Source: Pardosa pseudoannulata
Taxonomy: Eukaryota > Arthropoda > Arachnida > Araneae > Lycosidae
Assembly: GCA_032207245.1 (NCBI GenBank)
Contig: CM063502.1
Location: 47,701,404 to 47,765,403, forward strand
Length of the DNA: 64,000 bases
Direction: 5' to 3'
The notes under the pieces were generated by a model. The model saw only the letters and a list, made by a program, of their open reading frames with translations, was not told the DNA's origin and searched no databases. The translations under genes and the position numbers were made by a program. Of the stretch, positions 1 to 11,994 are shown piece by piece (position 1 is the stretch's first letter; each line of letters begins with the position of its first letter).

Positions 1-656
1 TATTGCTCAGCTGAAAAATTTTAAAGGAAAATCCCCTCTTTCTAAGCATTCCAAAAATGCTCTCTTAGACTTTTACCCAAGAACATTTAACCAAAGGAAC
101 AAATTGGAGATGTGTTGTCTTTTCTGAGGAAAAGAAATTTAATTTTGATGGACCAGATGGCTATAAATTATTTTGACATGATTTATGACAGGAACTTCAT
201 GTTTTTTCAAAGCGCCAATTTGGAAGTAACTCAGTAATGGTTTGGGCAGAATTTACTGCATGTGGAACCATTCCAATTGTTTTCATAGCAAAATGAATTC
301 AATTGTGTGTCAACATATGTTAGGAGATAATATATTACCCATTGTTCCTCTTATAACTTCAGGAGACTGGGCATTTCAACAGGATAACACTTCCATTCAT
401 GTTTCGAAATCAACTAAATCTAGGCTATAAGCTAACCAGGTAGAATACCTTCAATTGGTCAGCTAGTAGCCCTGATATGAATGTAATAGAATGTATCTTT
501 AGGGAATTTTAGTCCAAAATGTTTACAAAAATAGAAAACAATTCAATTAAAAATTAGATTTCATGAATGCTATTAAAAAACTGCTGGAACAATATTGATG
601 CAAGTACTTTGTATGGTCTAAGAGATTCAAATAACTAGAGACTAGTCACAGTCAGA

Positions 657-660
<4 letters not shown>
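1..660 (+). pseudogene. Tc3-like (Tc1/mariner) transposase fossil, cut by the window start
   Basis: This is a decayed transposase of the Tc1/mariner superfamily, closest in wording to the Tc3 branch. Three pieces in different frames carry the DDE blocks: an SDE-like block followed by KKFNFDGPDGY (about 115-165), the second-aspartate block FQQDNTSIHVSKST (about 374-415), and a SPDMNVIE block (about 470-490) holding the glutamate. The pieces are separated by frameshifts and stops, and no terminal repeat is visible because the left end lies outside the window. A poly(A) tract follows at 662. The family call rests on these motifs. The element cannot make an active enzyme. Confidence 0.7.

Positions 661-661
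<1 letters not shown>

Positions 662-694
<33 letters not shown>
662..694 (+). repeat. poly(A) tract, 33 bases
   Basis: An uninterrupted run of A directly follows the Tc3-like fossil. It may be simple slippage; nothing links it to retroposition. Confidence 0.9.
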
Positions 695-696
<2 letters not shown>

Positions 697-1747
697 TCTC
701 ACATTGATTACTGATGAAATACATGTATCGAATTTATAATTGTTTCCAGCTTCCTTTGTACAGAAAATTTTCTTAAGTCTTAACTATTTGTTAATGTAGT
801 TATTTATGAATTAATTTTTTCTTTTTAGTTCCTTGTAGCATATAATAAATATGCAAGAAATTACATAAGTGTCTGATTTTTTGGTTTTTAATTACATCCT
901 ATTTTCAAGCAGCTTTATAATTTTTTCTATCACTGTATAATACCATACAATTTTAGGTCACAAATACTGTGAAAAACATTTTTACAGCTGCAAACCACTA
1001 GTATAGCTTGTATACATGTTTAAATGTTAAGTAAAATTCCATAAACTATCTAAAGAACTTGAATGAAGTGGTAGAAGATAATTAAGAGAAAACACAATTT
1101 TTAAACATTATGCAAATAACAGAAAGTAAACATAATAAAAACCTTTATAAACAACAAGTGAAAATTCATACAGTTCTAATAAACAAAACGCAATTGGCCT
1201 GATTATAATATCTTTATACTTAAAATTAAATTGTAAGATAAAATATATATTTAGATTAGATAAAGCTTATACATTTGCATTATGCTTATTTGGAGACAAT
1301 ACACTACAAAAATTATGAATCTGCACATTTTAGCAATTTAACTATCACTTCGTATTTTTTGTAATGACTATGGATAATCTGTAACAGTTGGAGGGTACAT
1401 GTATAACAATAAAAAAAGCCTTTCTTGAGTAATTTATAATAAGTTTTGAATAGAAAGCATAAAATTAAAAAAAAGAAATCTACAATATAATCAAACATAA
1501 AATTGTTCATAAAGTGGAATATATAACTGACATAAAATGATACTCTTAATTTTATACATATGTGAGTGTATCTTGACTAAAAAATATAATAAATACCTCT
1601 GATACCTATCAGGATATAGACTACCTAGCTGAATTTAAAATACCTGGAACCAATTCAGTAAAAAACTCAAGTACAAATGAAAGATTATCTTGTTTAAAAA
1701 TATAAATACTCTTCAGTTTTGTTAAAAAGTAATTATGTTATATACAT

Positions 1748-1799
<52 letters not shown>

Positions 1800-1844
1800 T
1801 ATTTTTTTTTTTTTTATTTTTTTTTTTTTTTGTATATATATATT

Positions 1845-1888
<44 letters not shown>

Positions 1889-3514
1889 ATAATACTAAAA
1901 TAATTACTAATAACTCTAAAAGATTAGACATAAATCATAAGAGCTATTACAAATTGAGATTACACACATGAAGTTAATAAATATATCCAAGAAAAGATCA
2001 CATACACTAAAAAAAATTTCAGTAAATAGACTTAACAAAAATATTTGAATGTAATTACAATAAAAATCTTATTTAAAAAAGTTGTTCATAAAAAGTGCCA
2101 TATAAAAACAGTATGTCATCAACATATTTACAATTCCTATCCTGCACATATTTTAGTGCTTTACAACAGAAATTGCTGGAAGTTTGCTTTTAAACCCCAT
2201 CAGTATTTCATTTAATGTCATAAAAAATTGGGAGGAAAAGGGGATTAATAATAAAAACAATGTTTTAATTATCTATTATTATGCCTACAACATGACTATT
2301 TTTCAGTTTTTAGAAGTATGAAACCTAACAAAATTAAATTCATCATGTATATTTTTCAAGTTTATGAAAATGGAAAATTTAATTCATCCTAAAACGAGGT
2401 CACACAGAAAGAGACGAAGAACAAGTATATATACTAACTGTTAAAGCAATAGTTTACTATATAATGATTACGGTAAAGCAAATCTAGAATATCTACATAA
2501 TTTATCATAGATTGAAAATTATCATGTCTTTGAACGTTCATTCTTTGTTCTCTACAACTTTTTTTTATTTTTTTTGGTACACTAATCTTATTTAGTAATT
2601 TCGAAGGGGAATGAACACTTGTTTGTATTTTTGTAGCTGACTTTATCAAAAAGAGAGAATGGAAACTATTTTTTCTCTAAACAGAAATCATATTTCACGA
2701 CACTCACGATTACTGGTATATGCAGTACTTTATTAAAATATTATATCTTCCCACTGACTCTAAATGCATATAAAAAAAATATTAAATAAAATAAAAATGT
2801 CTGATATCGCAAATATTTATAAACTATAGGAAAAAAATTTAAATATTAATAAAATACCTCGTGCCCCCCACATTCAAGCGAATTATATCACCAGTCAACA
2901 TGTAATGACACATATTTTAAAATTAACTATAAAAAATTTATGATTTTTCTTCTCGATAAACTAAATCTGCCATGAGTGAGTTATTAGTCTGCAGATCATC
3001 AGTCACGACGATTTTCAGTTGGACAGTAATCAACAATCAAGCCATCTGCCAAACGACGAAAGACTATTTAATGAAAGAAATTCCTCCCACATTTCACTTC
3101 TATTCAATGTTGTTCTTCTTCGCGATAGTAATTGAAACTGCGATCCTAATCACAAAATATATTTGGTTTTGATTTCAGGCGCTATAGTCATTTTTTTTAA
3201 TACGAGGTTTAATCTCAAAATATTTGTAGACTGTATTGAGTTCAAGATCATGAGGGTGTCGGAAAAAATTATTTTCTCCAATGCATAAAATGTCTACTTC
3301 TTTAAGTAAAAAAAAATGCTTCACATATGTAACAACTTTAATGAGTAACAACACTTTCACATGACAATAGCACTTTAAAGCCATAAAAGGAAGATATTCT
3401 TGGTCTCTGAAACTTCCTTCATATCTTCTGAAATGGAAAAACCTTTTGTATTTCTTGTCGAAATTATGAATATAGTTAGAGTAACCTACATATATTGATC
3501 AGCAGTATAAAGTA
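695..3514. other. AT-rich non-coding stretch
   Basis: No convincing coding sequence, RNA gene or transposon terminus is visible. The short open frames in this stretch lack recognisable motifs and look like chance. It includes a TA/T microsatellite, listed separately. Confidence 0.6.
1752..1879. repeat. (TA)n followed by interrupted poly(T)
   Basis: A TA dinucleotide run passes into long T runs broken by single A and G bases and a short TATATATA island. It is a simple-sequence repeat that is probably length-variable and difficult to assemble. Confidence 0.9.
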
Positions 3515-4225
3515 TACTGAAGAGCCAAAAAAACTTGTAAAGGAATGAGTATGCAACCCTTGATGACTGCACGACACAAAGCTTTAAGCCTCGCCTGCGC
3601 CCGTCAACACCGACATTAACTGTATATGACTAAAAACACGTTGCCTGCTCTAACGAGTCTCGTTTCAAATTGTATCGAACGGGTAACGTGTACCGGTTTG
3701 GAGTTAATCTATGAATCCTGCATGTTAACAAGAGCCTGTTGGAGTTGGTGAAGGTTCTGTGATGGTACGGGACGCATGCAGTTGGAATGATATGAGATCC
3801 CTAATACGTTTAGATATTACTCTGACATGTGACACGTGCGTAAGCTTCCTGTCTGATCACTTGTACCCATTAATGTCCATTGTGCATTCCGATAGACTTC
3901 CAGCAGGACAATGTGACACTCCCAAATGTCCAGAATTGCTACAGAGTAACTCCACGAACACTCTTCTGACTTTACACACTTCCGCTGGTCACCCAAATCC
4001 CCAGACATGAACATCATTAAGCATATCTGGGATGCCTTGCAACGTGCTATTCAGAAGAGATGTCAACCACCTCGCACTGTTCGGAAAATTATGGCCAGCC
4101 CTGCAGAATTCATGGTGTCAATTGCCTCCAGCTCTACTTCAGGCATCAGTCAGTTCATGCCACGCGTGGTCCAGGGGGCCCTACACAATATTAGGCAGGT
4201 AAACCAGATTTTTTTTTCTTCAGTG
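3515..4225 (+). mobile_element. Internally deleted Tc1/mariner-type transposon
   Basis: A 711-bp element is bounded by TA dinucleotides (3513-3514 and 4226-4227). Its ends are imperfect inverted repeats containing ACTGAAGA. The left end reads on into AGAGCCAAAAAAACTTG, a start typical of a Tc1-like family common in arthropods. The inside holds transposase C-terminal fragments: CAGCAGGACAATGTGAC at 3901 encodes the second-aspartate block, and SPDMNIIKHIWDAL at about 3998-4040 is the third block, with lysine where the catalytic glutamate is expected. Full-length relatives are about 1.2-1.7 kb, so the N-terminal half is missing. It is a dead copy. Confidence 0.75.
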
Positions 4226-5283
4226 TAAAACCCATTTTCTTGCTAATTTAGGATAATGTGTTTCCAGTACGAGAAATATAAATATTAATCAATGTAATAA
4301 TCAAGGAATCAAAGAGTCAAAAAATGGATAAAACATGAGCATAGAAAATTTCAAAATGTCGTACACTTATAAATATTGTCATCATGCTTTTCTGAGAAGT
4401 TCCATGGATACAATGAAGTGATAATCAGAATAAACAAGCCTTAAAAATGTAAGGCTATGTCATTTGAATCAAAATTGAATGCGATCGTGTTAGCCCACCC
4501 CTCATGAGAAAAAGAGAAGATTGTACCTCTCCAGTCCAAATCAAACCTGAATATATTAGGTAATATGGGATATCGATACGTAATGATCACGTTGAATCTT
4601 AAAATCGTATTCTGCCTAAGTTAAAAAAAACTATCAAATTTTTCACTCTTACGTTTTACTTTTCTTATTACACATTCTGTGTAATAAAAAAGTAAAATTA
4701 TATGTCTATGACCGATAAATCTACTAATATCATAAAAAGCCTGCCCATATCTGCTGCTTATGTATAAGAATTAGTATAATGAGAAAAAACGCTTAGAAAA
4801 TTATAAATGTTGGTCGTTCAAACAATCAGATAAATTCGACTCCATCAGAATTACTGAAAAATGACCATGATACTGTGGTAGACTATGAGTAAATCAATCG
4901 TAAGAAAATATTCTTATTGTCTATGAACGACAGATGCACGCGTTTTCCAGAAGCTGCCGACAATTAGAGGTCGTATTTAGAATCAGAACAGAACTACCAT
5001 ATATAAAAAGGGCAAAAGACCGGCGATTTTTATATATTTTTAAAGGCTTGGTCAAACTACTATATTGAAAAGATTTATAAAAAGGGCAAATATAGCTTCA
5101 ACATTTCCAAATATAGAAGTACTATAGCAAATATATTTAATTTTGCCTATATCAAATGCATGTGGTGAAGAGTTATTCTCAGTGTTAAAATTTGCAAAAA
5201 TATTATTTACAAAACTCATCGAGTTGATAAAAACTAATTCTTAAGCTCTTTAATACAACGAACAAAAAGCTTTAAATAATATT
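4226..5283. other. Non-coding stretch between transposons
   Basis: AT-rich sequence with no supported gene. Around 5150-5200 a short frame reads NACGEELFSVLKFAK. This faintly recalls the C-terminal dimerisation region of hAT transposases but is too short to call. Confidence 0.5.
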
Positions 5284-5673
5284 AATTCGGCCCTTTGTTA
5301 GAATCTAGCTCATTTGAGCTTCCGCTTACCGTCTGAAAGTAAAGGAACTTGTTGTTCTAGTAAAGAGAGTCTACTGTCATAAAAAATATATATATAAAAT
5401 AAAATAAAAATAACTAAATATTTAATTTTCTAAATGAATCTATATCTTGCTTTTGTAATAAATACTTGTATTATGCACTTTTGTGTATTTTGTCCCCTTC
5501 CTCTTTTTGCGTTTTCTTTTTCAATGTATACCTTGAGCAATTAGTTGATACAATGAATTTTTCTCACATATTTAAATCTTATCACAGGGGTGCCCCAAAA
5601 TGAACTATTCCAGAAAGGAACTTATTAAGGAATTCCCCACTAAATGAGCTAGATTCTAATCAGGGCCAAATTT
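5284..5673. mobile_element. Small inverted-repeat element (MITE-like, about 390 bp)
   Basis: Imperfect inverted repeats of about 30 bp face each other at 5284-5315 and 5642-5672. Their shared core is TTAGAATCTAGCTCATTT on the left and its complement on the right, with GGCCCT at the outer edges. TTAA-like bases lie just outside both ends, but an exact target duplication cannot be fixed. There is no coding content. The superfamily is unknown; piggyBac-like is one possibility because of the flanking TTAA. Confidence 0.55.
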
Positions 5674-6951
5674 AATCACTTTGAGGCCCTAGACATTTTA
5701 TTCATTATCAGGATGCTTCCTCTCCTGCAAGAAATAGAGCTAACAAAAAATATATTAAACTATAAATAAAAGAAATCTAAATAATGGGGAAAATTTAAAC
5801 AATTTTAAATATTTTTTAGTAAAAATATTCAAGATATAACAATACATTTTTTTTTTCCTAGCAAAGTTTGAACAGCTTCTATCTTTCAGTAAAACCAGTG
5901 TTGAAGATTTACGATACAGAGCATGAGGTTAGAAGTGCTATCGACATTGCTTATGGGATTTTGTCTTCAGAATGATAATCTCTATCGGTGGTGTATTCAG
6001 AAAGGGGGCAAGAACGGAAATTACCCCCTCTGAAAGTTACAAATAGTAACTTTTTTTAACGTAAATTAAAAATATGTACATTGATTAATTTATGTTTGTG
6101 AGTGAGCCATGGGTAACTATTTTATTGCTGTAAAATCATGCAAGATAACGGAATAGTATAGTAAATTGAGTGATACATCGGGTACAAGTTCTTTTATTCT
6201 GTAAAAACCACGAAAACTTTAAAACATTAATCCAATAAAAAAAAACCAACCAATTTGGTCAGCCATCTAATCCACATAATTAACCAATCATACAGAGTTC
6301 ACAGAGAAATACAGAATGAAGCTTAAAAGTATGAGGAACTAGCAAGCTCACGTCATTACAACAGCTGCCGTGGATGCTTTTCTTTCGATTCCCCGGACGA
6401 AAATTTTCAACAGTCTAGTTTCTATGACAACAGATAGGCCCAGACTTCTAAGCGGGATCTATTCTTCTGATCGATATGCAAGGTTGTTTGTGACTCCATG
6501 TTTTACTTTTTCTAACTCCTTTCACATTCCACCTAATACCTTTTTGAAGTTTTGCAGTAAGTCATCTTTTAACATATTTTTTCTTTTTGTATTCAATCGT
6601 GCTATTTACGAATGTCTTTTCCATTTTAAGAAGGGAATAATGTAACTTTTAAATTTAAGAGATAAAGCATTTGTAAGTGTCCCATATAATTTAAATAAAA
6701 TAACATATGTTCTCAAACTCACCACTGATTTAATGTTTTGAAATTATTTGAGTACTTTCATAAAGTGTAAGGTATGGATCTTCCTTTCTAGCAAGATCTG
6801 CATCTATTTCAGAATAAGGAGGTCATCCAGGATATTACAGGTAAGAATCTTTTGTTTACCTATTATTTTAAAAATGATACTTCGAGTTTTTAAGTTGAAA
6901 GTTAAATCAAATGAAGAAAATAAGAAGCATTTAGATTGCCACATGTTAGGG
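5674..6951. other. Non-coding stretch
   Basis: Sequence without a recognisable gene. The open frame at 6370-6645 (91 codons) has no motif that I know and no splice or start context to support it. Confidence 0.5.
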
Positions 6952-7222
6952 CAGTGGTTCTCAAACTTTTTATCCCACGTAACCCATTCCTTACAATATG
7001 CATTACAACGGAACCCCTGAATAAATGCTACTAATAAGGAGAAACTAAGGGTCTATTATTTATCACTGATTATACGCGAACATAAATACTAAGCAATTTT
7101 AAAGCAGTATAAAAATGTAAAAAATGTTTACAAAAGGTGACGGGGAAGCCAAATTTCTTTTTATGAAATGATTCAAGTAAAAGGATACCTTGGACGAAAC
7201 TTTCACCCCTCTTTGTGTGTAC

Positions 7223-7452
7223 TGTGGTGTGAGTCACCCTTGACGGCAACCGCAACGGACTGACGGACGAGAAACCGTTAGTTGAGAGAACGCGCTATGT
7301 AACGTAACTAGGATATGATGTATGTTCTGTATTGTGGCCGCTTAGAATGATAATTAAATAGATGCGTGCTAATACTAACTTGCCTGGTCATTTACGCCTC
7401 TTACACTCTACATGCACTGTACTATTCTAAAATAGAGTAGAGTAACAACACA
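7223..7452 (+). repeat. Gypsy 5' LTR (230 bp)
   Basis: Starts TGTGGTGTGAG and ends AACAACACA, with TG...CA boundaries. It matches 11527-11756 over its full length except for three substitutions (CAACCGC/CAATCGC, GATAAT/GATAGT, TACACT/TACTCT). Confidence 0.92.
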
Positions 7453-7464
7453 TGGTGGCAGCGG
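7453..7464 (+). promoter_or_regulatory. Putative tRNA primer-binding site of the gypsy element
   Basis: TGGTGGCAGCGG follows the 5' LTR without a gap. It begins TGG, as expected for pairing with a tRNA 3' CCA end. The tRNA species was not identified. Confidence 0.6.
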
Positions 7465-7654
7465 TAAAAAGAAAAAAGAAACTTTTGATTTCGATTTAAG
7501 TGTACACCATAAGTGAAATTCTACAGGTCATATATGGACTTCATGAACTATATTTTGGATAACACAAGCTCAATAAACATCTTTTAAAGGTAAGAGAACA
7601 TTATTTTCTTGTGAAATATTATTTCTGTATTTAACGAAGTCGAAAGTAGAAAAT

Positions 7655-8499
7655 ATGACAGAAAAATTGAACTCGCTTCCTGCTTATCATGTTACCCCAC
7701 CAGACTGTTTCTCTTTTTCAACACCTGTTCTTTGGTCGAAATGGAAACAACGTTTTGAAAGATTTCGTTCTGCTTCTGGGTTAAATAAACAATCCGATGA
7801 AGAGCAAGTTAAAGCTTTAATTTATTTTATAGGGGAGAAAGCAGAAGAGATATTCAGTTCTTTCGATTCGACAGCTGATGACCAGAAAAACTATAATGTT
7901 GTGATAAAACGGTTTACTGATCATTTCATAGTGAAACGAAACACTATTTTTGAAAGAGCTCAGTTTAATCAACGCATCCAAAGGGAGGGAGAATCAGAAA
8001 ATGAATTTATAACTGCATTGTATTCTTTACTGAACATTGTGAATATGGAACATTGCATGATGAATTACTTCGAGACAGGATAGTAGTAGGTATTAGAGAT
8101 AAGAATTTGAGTGAGAAACTTCAACTGGATTCTTAACTTACACTATGTAAAGCTATAGAAAAAGTTCGACTATCGGAATCCATTAAGAAGCAACAAGAAA
8201 TTTTAACTAGCGATAAATCATTAATTCAAGCCATGACTAATAATAACAAATCAAAAGTAAAGAAAGGGAGTTATTTTCCGACACCAAAAGGACTGGGAAT
8301 TAAACCGACAAATAAAAACTCTGAGAAACCGAAAGCTAAAGAAAATTGCAAATGGTGTGGAAAACCAAAACATGATAGGAAATTTTGCCCTGCTAAAGAT
8401 GCAAAATGCATGAAATGTTCGAAAATGGGACATTTTGCAAAAGTTTGTTATCATAAAGATGGGAAATCAGATATTTCTTTTTTTGGGTTCCATTACTGA
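7655..8499 (+). pseudogene. gag: Gypsy gag (broken)
   Basis: The structural capsid protein of the retrotransposon. The first 130 or so codons (from ATG at 7655) form a capsid-like region with the FEKLNSL-to-WSKWKQRFERF style of gypsy Gag. A frameshift near 8030 moves the reading to another frame, which meets a TAA at 8134-8136. Reading resumes around 8233 and contains two CCHC-like zinc knuckles (CKWCGKPKHDRKFC, then CMKCSKMGHFAKVC, about 8347-8450) that would bind RNA. Protease follows in a shifted frame. With at least two breaks the protein cannot be made in one piece. Confidence 0.8.
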
Positions 8500-8559
8500 A
8501 GTTTTTTCCGTAGAATCAATTTTGTAGAATGGAATGTGCCAATCCGATACCAAAATAAG

Positions 8560-11515
8560 GAAATTAACTTTAAAATTGACAGTGGAGCTGATCATACTGT
8601 TATGCGAAAGTCTTGGAACCAGATAAGAAGATTTGTGGACCGGATGGTAGGGCACTTAAAGTAACTGCAAAGCTCTACGAGAAAATCAGTTATGGAAATA
8701 AAACAATAAAAGAACTTATTTATGTAATTGAGGGGTTGCAGAACTGTTTACTGGGTAAACCAGTCATACAAAAATTTGGGTTAGGTCCAAACATTCTAGA
8801 AATCTGTACTCTTAATCCTAAACATGATTTTCCAGAATTATTTAGAGGTCTAGGCTTGATACAAGGATGTTACAAAATAAAATTGAAGTCCGATTAAGTT
8901 CCCCTTGCTATTTCATCTCCTAGAAGAATTCCCATTCCCCTCCTAGGGAAAACCGAAAATGAAATTAAGAGCATGGTCTCTAAAGGCATAATTATTCCAG
9001 TAGACATGCCAACTGAATGGTGTTCCCCAATGGTTGTTGTACCAAAATGCGATGGTAACGTTCGAATATGTGTAGATTTGACTGAATTAAATAAATGTGT
9101 CCAACGAGAATTTCATCCTTTGCCTTCAGTAGAATAATCATTAAATTTACTTACCGGAGCCAAAGTTTTTTCTAAATTGGACGCCAATTCAGGATTTTGG
9201 CAAATTCCTCTAGACGAAGAGTCGTCATACCTTACAATATTTATAACACCCTTTCGGAGATATAGATTCTCAAGATTACCGTTTGGAATTTCTTCGGCGC
9301 CTGAGCATTTCCAGAAAAGGATGATGCAGCTTTCAGAAAAAACATCGGGTCGATTTGTCAGATGGACGATATTCTAGTTTGGGGAAAAGATCAAACTGAA
9401 CATGATTAGAGACTGATAGTTGTTTTGCATAAACTTAAAGATGCAGGTATCACTTTAAATGAGGCTAAATGTCAATTCTCTGTTAAAAGAATCAAATTCC
9501 TGGGACATGTAATTGATAAAGAAGGAATACATCCAGACGAAGATAAAATAGCTGCAATACAGGGATATCCACCTCCTAAAAATAAAACCGAGTTGAAACA
9601 AATGTTAGGAATGGCAAATTATCTTGCAAAATTTGTTCCCAACTACAGCGAATTATTATTGCCTTTAACGTCGATGTTAAGTAACAAAAATGAATTTGTG
9701 TGGGATAAAGCGCAATCGGAAGCTTTTGAAAGTTGGAAAACCGTTCTAACATCAGAACCAGTCCTTAAAGTGTACGATCCGACCAAATCAACAATTGTTA
9801 CCACGGATGCATCATCTTATGAAATTGGAGCAATTTTACGCCAAGAGCAAGAAGATGGAAATCCATGTGTCGTGGCTTATGCTTCCAGAACACTCACACC
9901 CACAGAACAAAGATACGCTCAAATAGAAAAGGAAGCACTTGCATTGGTTTGGGGATGTGAAAAGTTTAGAGACTATCTTATAGGTACTCATTTCCGATTA
10001 GAAACCGATCACAAACCACTCATTCCGATCTTCTCAAAGAAGAACTTAGATGATTTATCTCCTCGTCTGCAGAGGATAAAGCTGAGATTGATGAGATATT
10101 CATACTCGATCTTTCACACTCCCGGTAAGAAGCTTTATGCTGCCGATGCTTTATCCAGAAAACCACAAGAAATGAAATCTGCTGATGAATTAGAAGACGA
10201 AATAGACGCATATGTTCACATGATAACTTCATCCTTACCAGCTTCTAATCATCGATTAAAAGAATTAAGAAATTTTCAACAAGCAGATTCAACATGCAAG
10301 ATGCTAGAGAGATTGGCCCTGGAAGGTTGGTCGTCTAAGAAGAATCTTAAGAGTTCTTGCTTGCCATATTGGAATCATCGATACGAAATATCTATACAAG
10401 ATGGTCTTTTAATGAAGGGCTGCAGAATTATAATACCTGAAAGCCAAAGAAGCAAAGTTTTGAAACAAATTCACGAGGGACATCTTGGAATCTCTAAATG
10501 TCGCGCACGAGCTAGAACATCTGTATATTGGCCAGGAATTAACAAAGAAATTGAAGAGATGGTTAAAAATTGCTCAAATTGTATCCAAGAAGCAACAAAT
10601 CGCCATGAACCACTTATACCGTCAGAATTTCCAGAAAGACCATGGGAAATTATCGGTATGGATCTATTCAAGTTTCAGGGACTGTGGTATCTCATTGTTA
10701 CGGATTACTTCTCTAGATATCCAGAGATAGCAAAATTAGAAAAAATGACATCTGAAGAAGTTGTTAACCATTGCAAATCAATATTTGCAAGACATGGAAT
10801 ACCTATCGTTGTAAGAACTGACAATGGACCACAATTTGAACCAATAAATTCTTCTGAATTTGCCCAATTTTCAAGAGCTTAGGGATTTTGCCACATTACT
10901 TCCAGTCCTGGATATCCACAAAGTAACGGATTTGTGGAATCAGCTGTGAAAACCATCAAGTTCCGACTAAAAAAATCTGAAGACCCTTATTTAGCACTGC
11001 TGGCTTATAGGGCTACTCCTCTTGAAAATGGTTTAAGTCCTGCTGAACTTCTTTTCAATAGACGGATACAAACGACCCTTCCTATTGCAAAATCTCAATT
11101 AGAATCGAAGATAGAAGATAAAAATGAGCTTCAGAGAAAGGAGGAAAGGAGAATAGAGAAACAAACGACAAACTTCAACAAAAGACATGGAGCAAGGAAT
11201 TTAAGTAATTTGAGTCCGGGTAAGGCAGTTTGGATGACAGATAGAACTACTGGTAAAGTTGTTAGCAAAACGGATCACCCACGATCATACATAATAGAAT
11301 CGGGAAAGAAACGGTACAGAAGGAATAGGATGCACCTAATACCTTCAAGTAATTTCCAACCGGAGACAGAGGATTTAGATGACTTTGACTCAATGAATGG
11401 TCATGAAGCATCCAGTTCCGTTAAAACCAATTCTCCAAATTCCCAGGTAGTATCGCCAGGTAAAGCTTTTGATTCCGCCAGTACTCCTCCAGCTCCACAG
11501 AGACTTAACCTTTAA
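8560..11515 (+). pseudogene. pol: Gypsy pol: protease, reverse transcriptase, RNase H, integrase (broken)
   Basis: Domains in order are: aspartic protease with DSGAD (8578-8592); reverse transcriptase with the LDANSGFWQIPL block (9175 on) and catalytic QMDD (9359-9370); RNase H with TTDASSYEIGA (9803 on); integrase zinc module with paired H and C (about 10470-10590); integrase core with GMDLF, RTDNG and, after a frameshift near 10860, FVESAVKT carrying the third acidic residue (10930 on). Breaks I can see are a frameshift after the protease near 8610, TAA at 8895-8897, TAA at 9135-9137, a frameshift near 9355, TAG at 9407-9409, and a frameshift near 10865. The longest intact piece is 9425-10882. 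Confidence 0.85.
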
Positions 11516-11526
11516 AGAAGGGGAGA
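11514..11526 (+). promoter_or_regulatory. Gypsy polypurine tract
   Basis: AAAGAAGGGGAGA ends exactly where the 3' LTR begins, as expected for the plus-strand primer. It overlaps the last codon of the pol remnant. Confidence 0.75.
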
Positions 11527-11756
11527 TGTGGTGTGAGTCACCCTTGACGGCAATCGCAACGGACTGACGGACGAGAAACCGTTAGTTGAGAGAACGCGCT
11601 ATGTAACGTAACTAGGATATGATGTATGTTCTGTATTGTGGCCGCTTAGAATGATAGTTAAATAGATGCGTGCTAATACTAACTTGCCTGGTCATTTACG
11701 CCTCTTACTCTCTACATGCACTGTACTATTCTAAAATAGAGTAGAGTAACAACACA
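11527..11756 (+). repeat. Gypsy 3' LTR (230 bp)
   Basis: Near-identical partner of 7223-7452; three differences were seen by eye. Confidence 0.92.
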
Positions 11757-11994
11757 TGCCGAGTGTGGTTTGAATGGCTCGTTGTCACATCGCTTTCCTG
11801 TTAAATAATGTTACGTTTTTGGCGTATTAGTTACTATTATTCATTTTAAGTAAAGAATTATGTAAAGGTCAGAGAATAAATTTATAGATTTTTAAAATTT
11901 CGAGTGTTTAAAAATTTCTCGAAGGAACCCTTGAGTGGCCGTTGTGGCACCCTAGGGTTACGAAGAACACACTTTGAGAAGCCCTATATTAGGG

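Larger units (their letters stand above)
7223..11756 (+). mobile_element. Ty3/gypsy LTR retrotransposon, structurally complete but coding-defective
   Basis: A 4.5-kb element has 230-bp LTRs at both ends, a primer-binding-like site just inside the 5' LTR, gag, protease, reverse transcriptase, RNase H and integrase in that order, and a purine tract before the 3' LTR. The protease-RT-RNaseH-IN order is diagnostic of Ty3/gypsy. The LTRs differ at only three positions that I can see, implying recent insertion. The coding region nevertheless has several frameshifts and in-frame stops. No 4-5 bp target duplication is evident: the left flank ends gtac and the right flank begins tgcc. Confidence 0.9.
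6952..11986. mobile_element. Non-autonomous hAT element split by a gypsy retrotransposon
   Basis: The left end begins CAGTGGTTCTCAAACTTTTT, the classic hAT terminal sequence. The right end (to 11986), read on the other strand, begins TAGGGCTTCTCAAAG. Eight-base flanks match at 7 of 8 positions (tgttaggg at 6944-6951, tattaggg at 11987-11994), the 8-bp target duplication expected of hAT. Removing the gypsy insertion (7223-11756) leaves about 500 bp with no transposase, so this is a MITE-like derivative. Its inner ends contain the phrase about wrong or missing flanking bases typical of such repeats (ggaacccct, ccctagggtt). Confidence 0.75.

Noticed and set aside
5140..5280. hAT transposase C-terminus remnant (NACGEELFSVLKFAK)
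   Set aside because: Only one short word resembles the family; too little to call.
6370..6645. 91-codon open frame on the plus strand
   Set aside because: No known motif, biased to hydrophobic and aromatic residues as in chance frames of AT-rich DNA.
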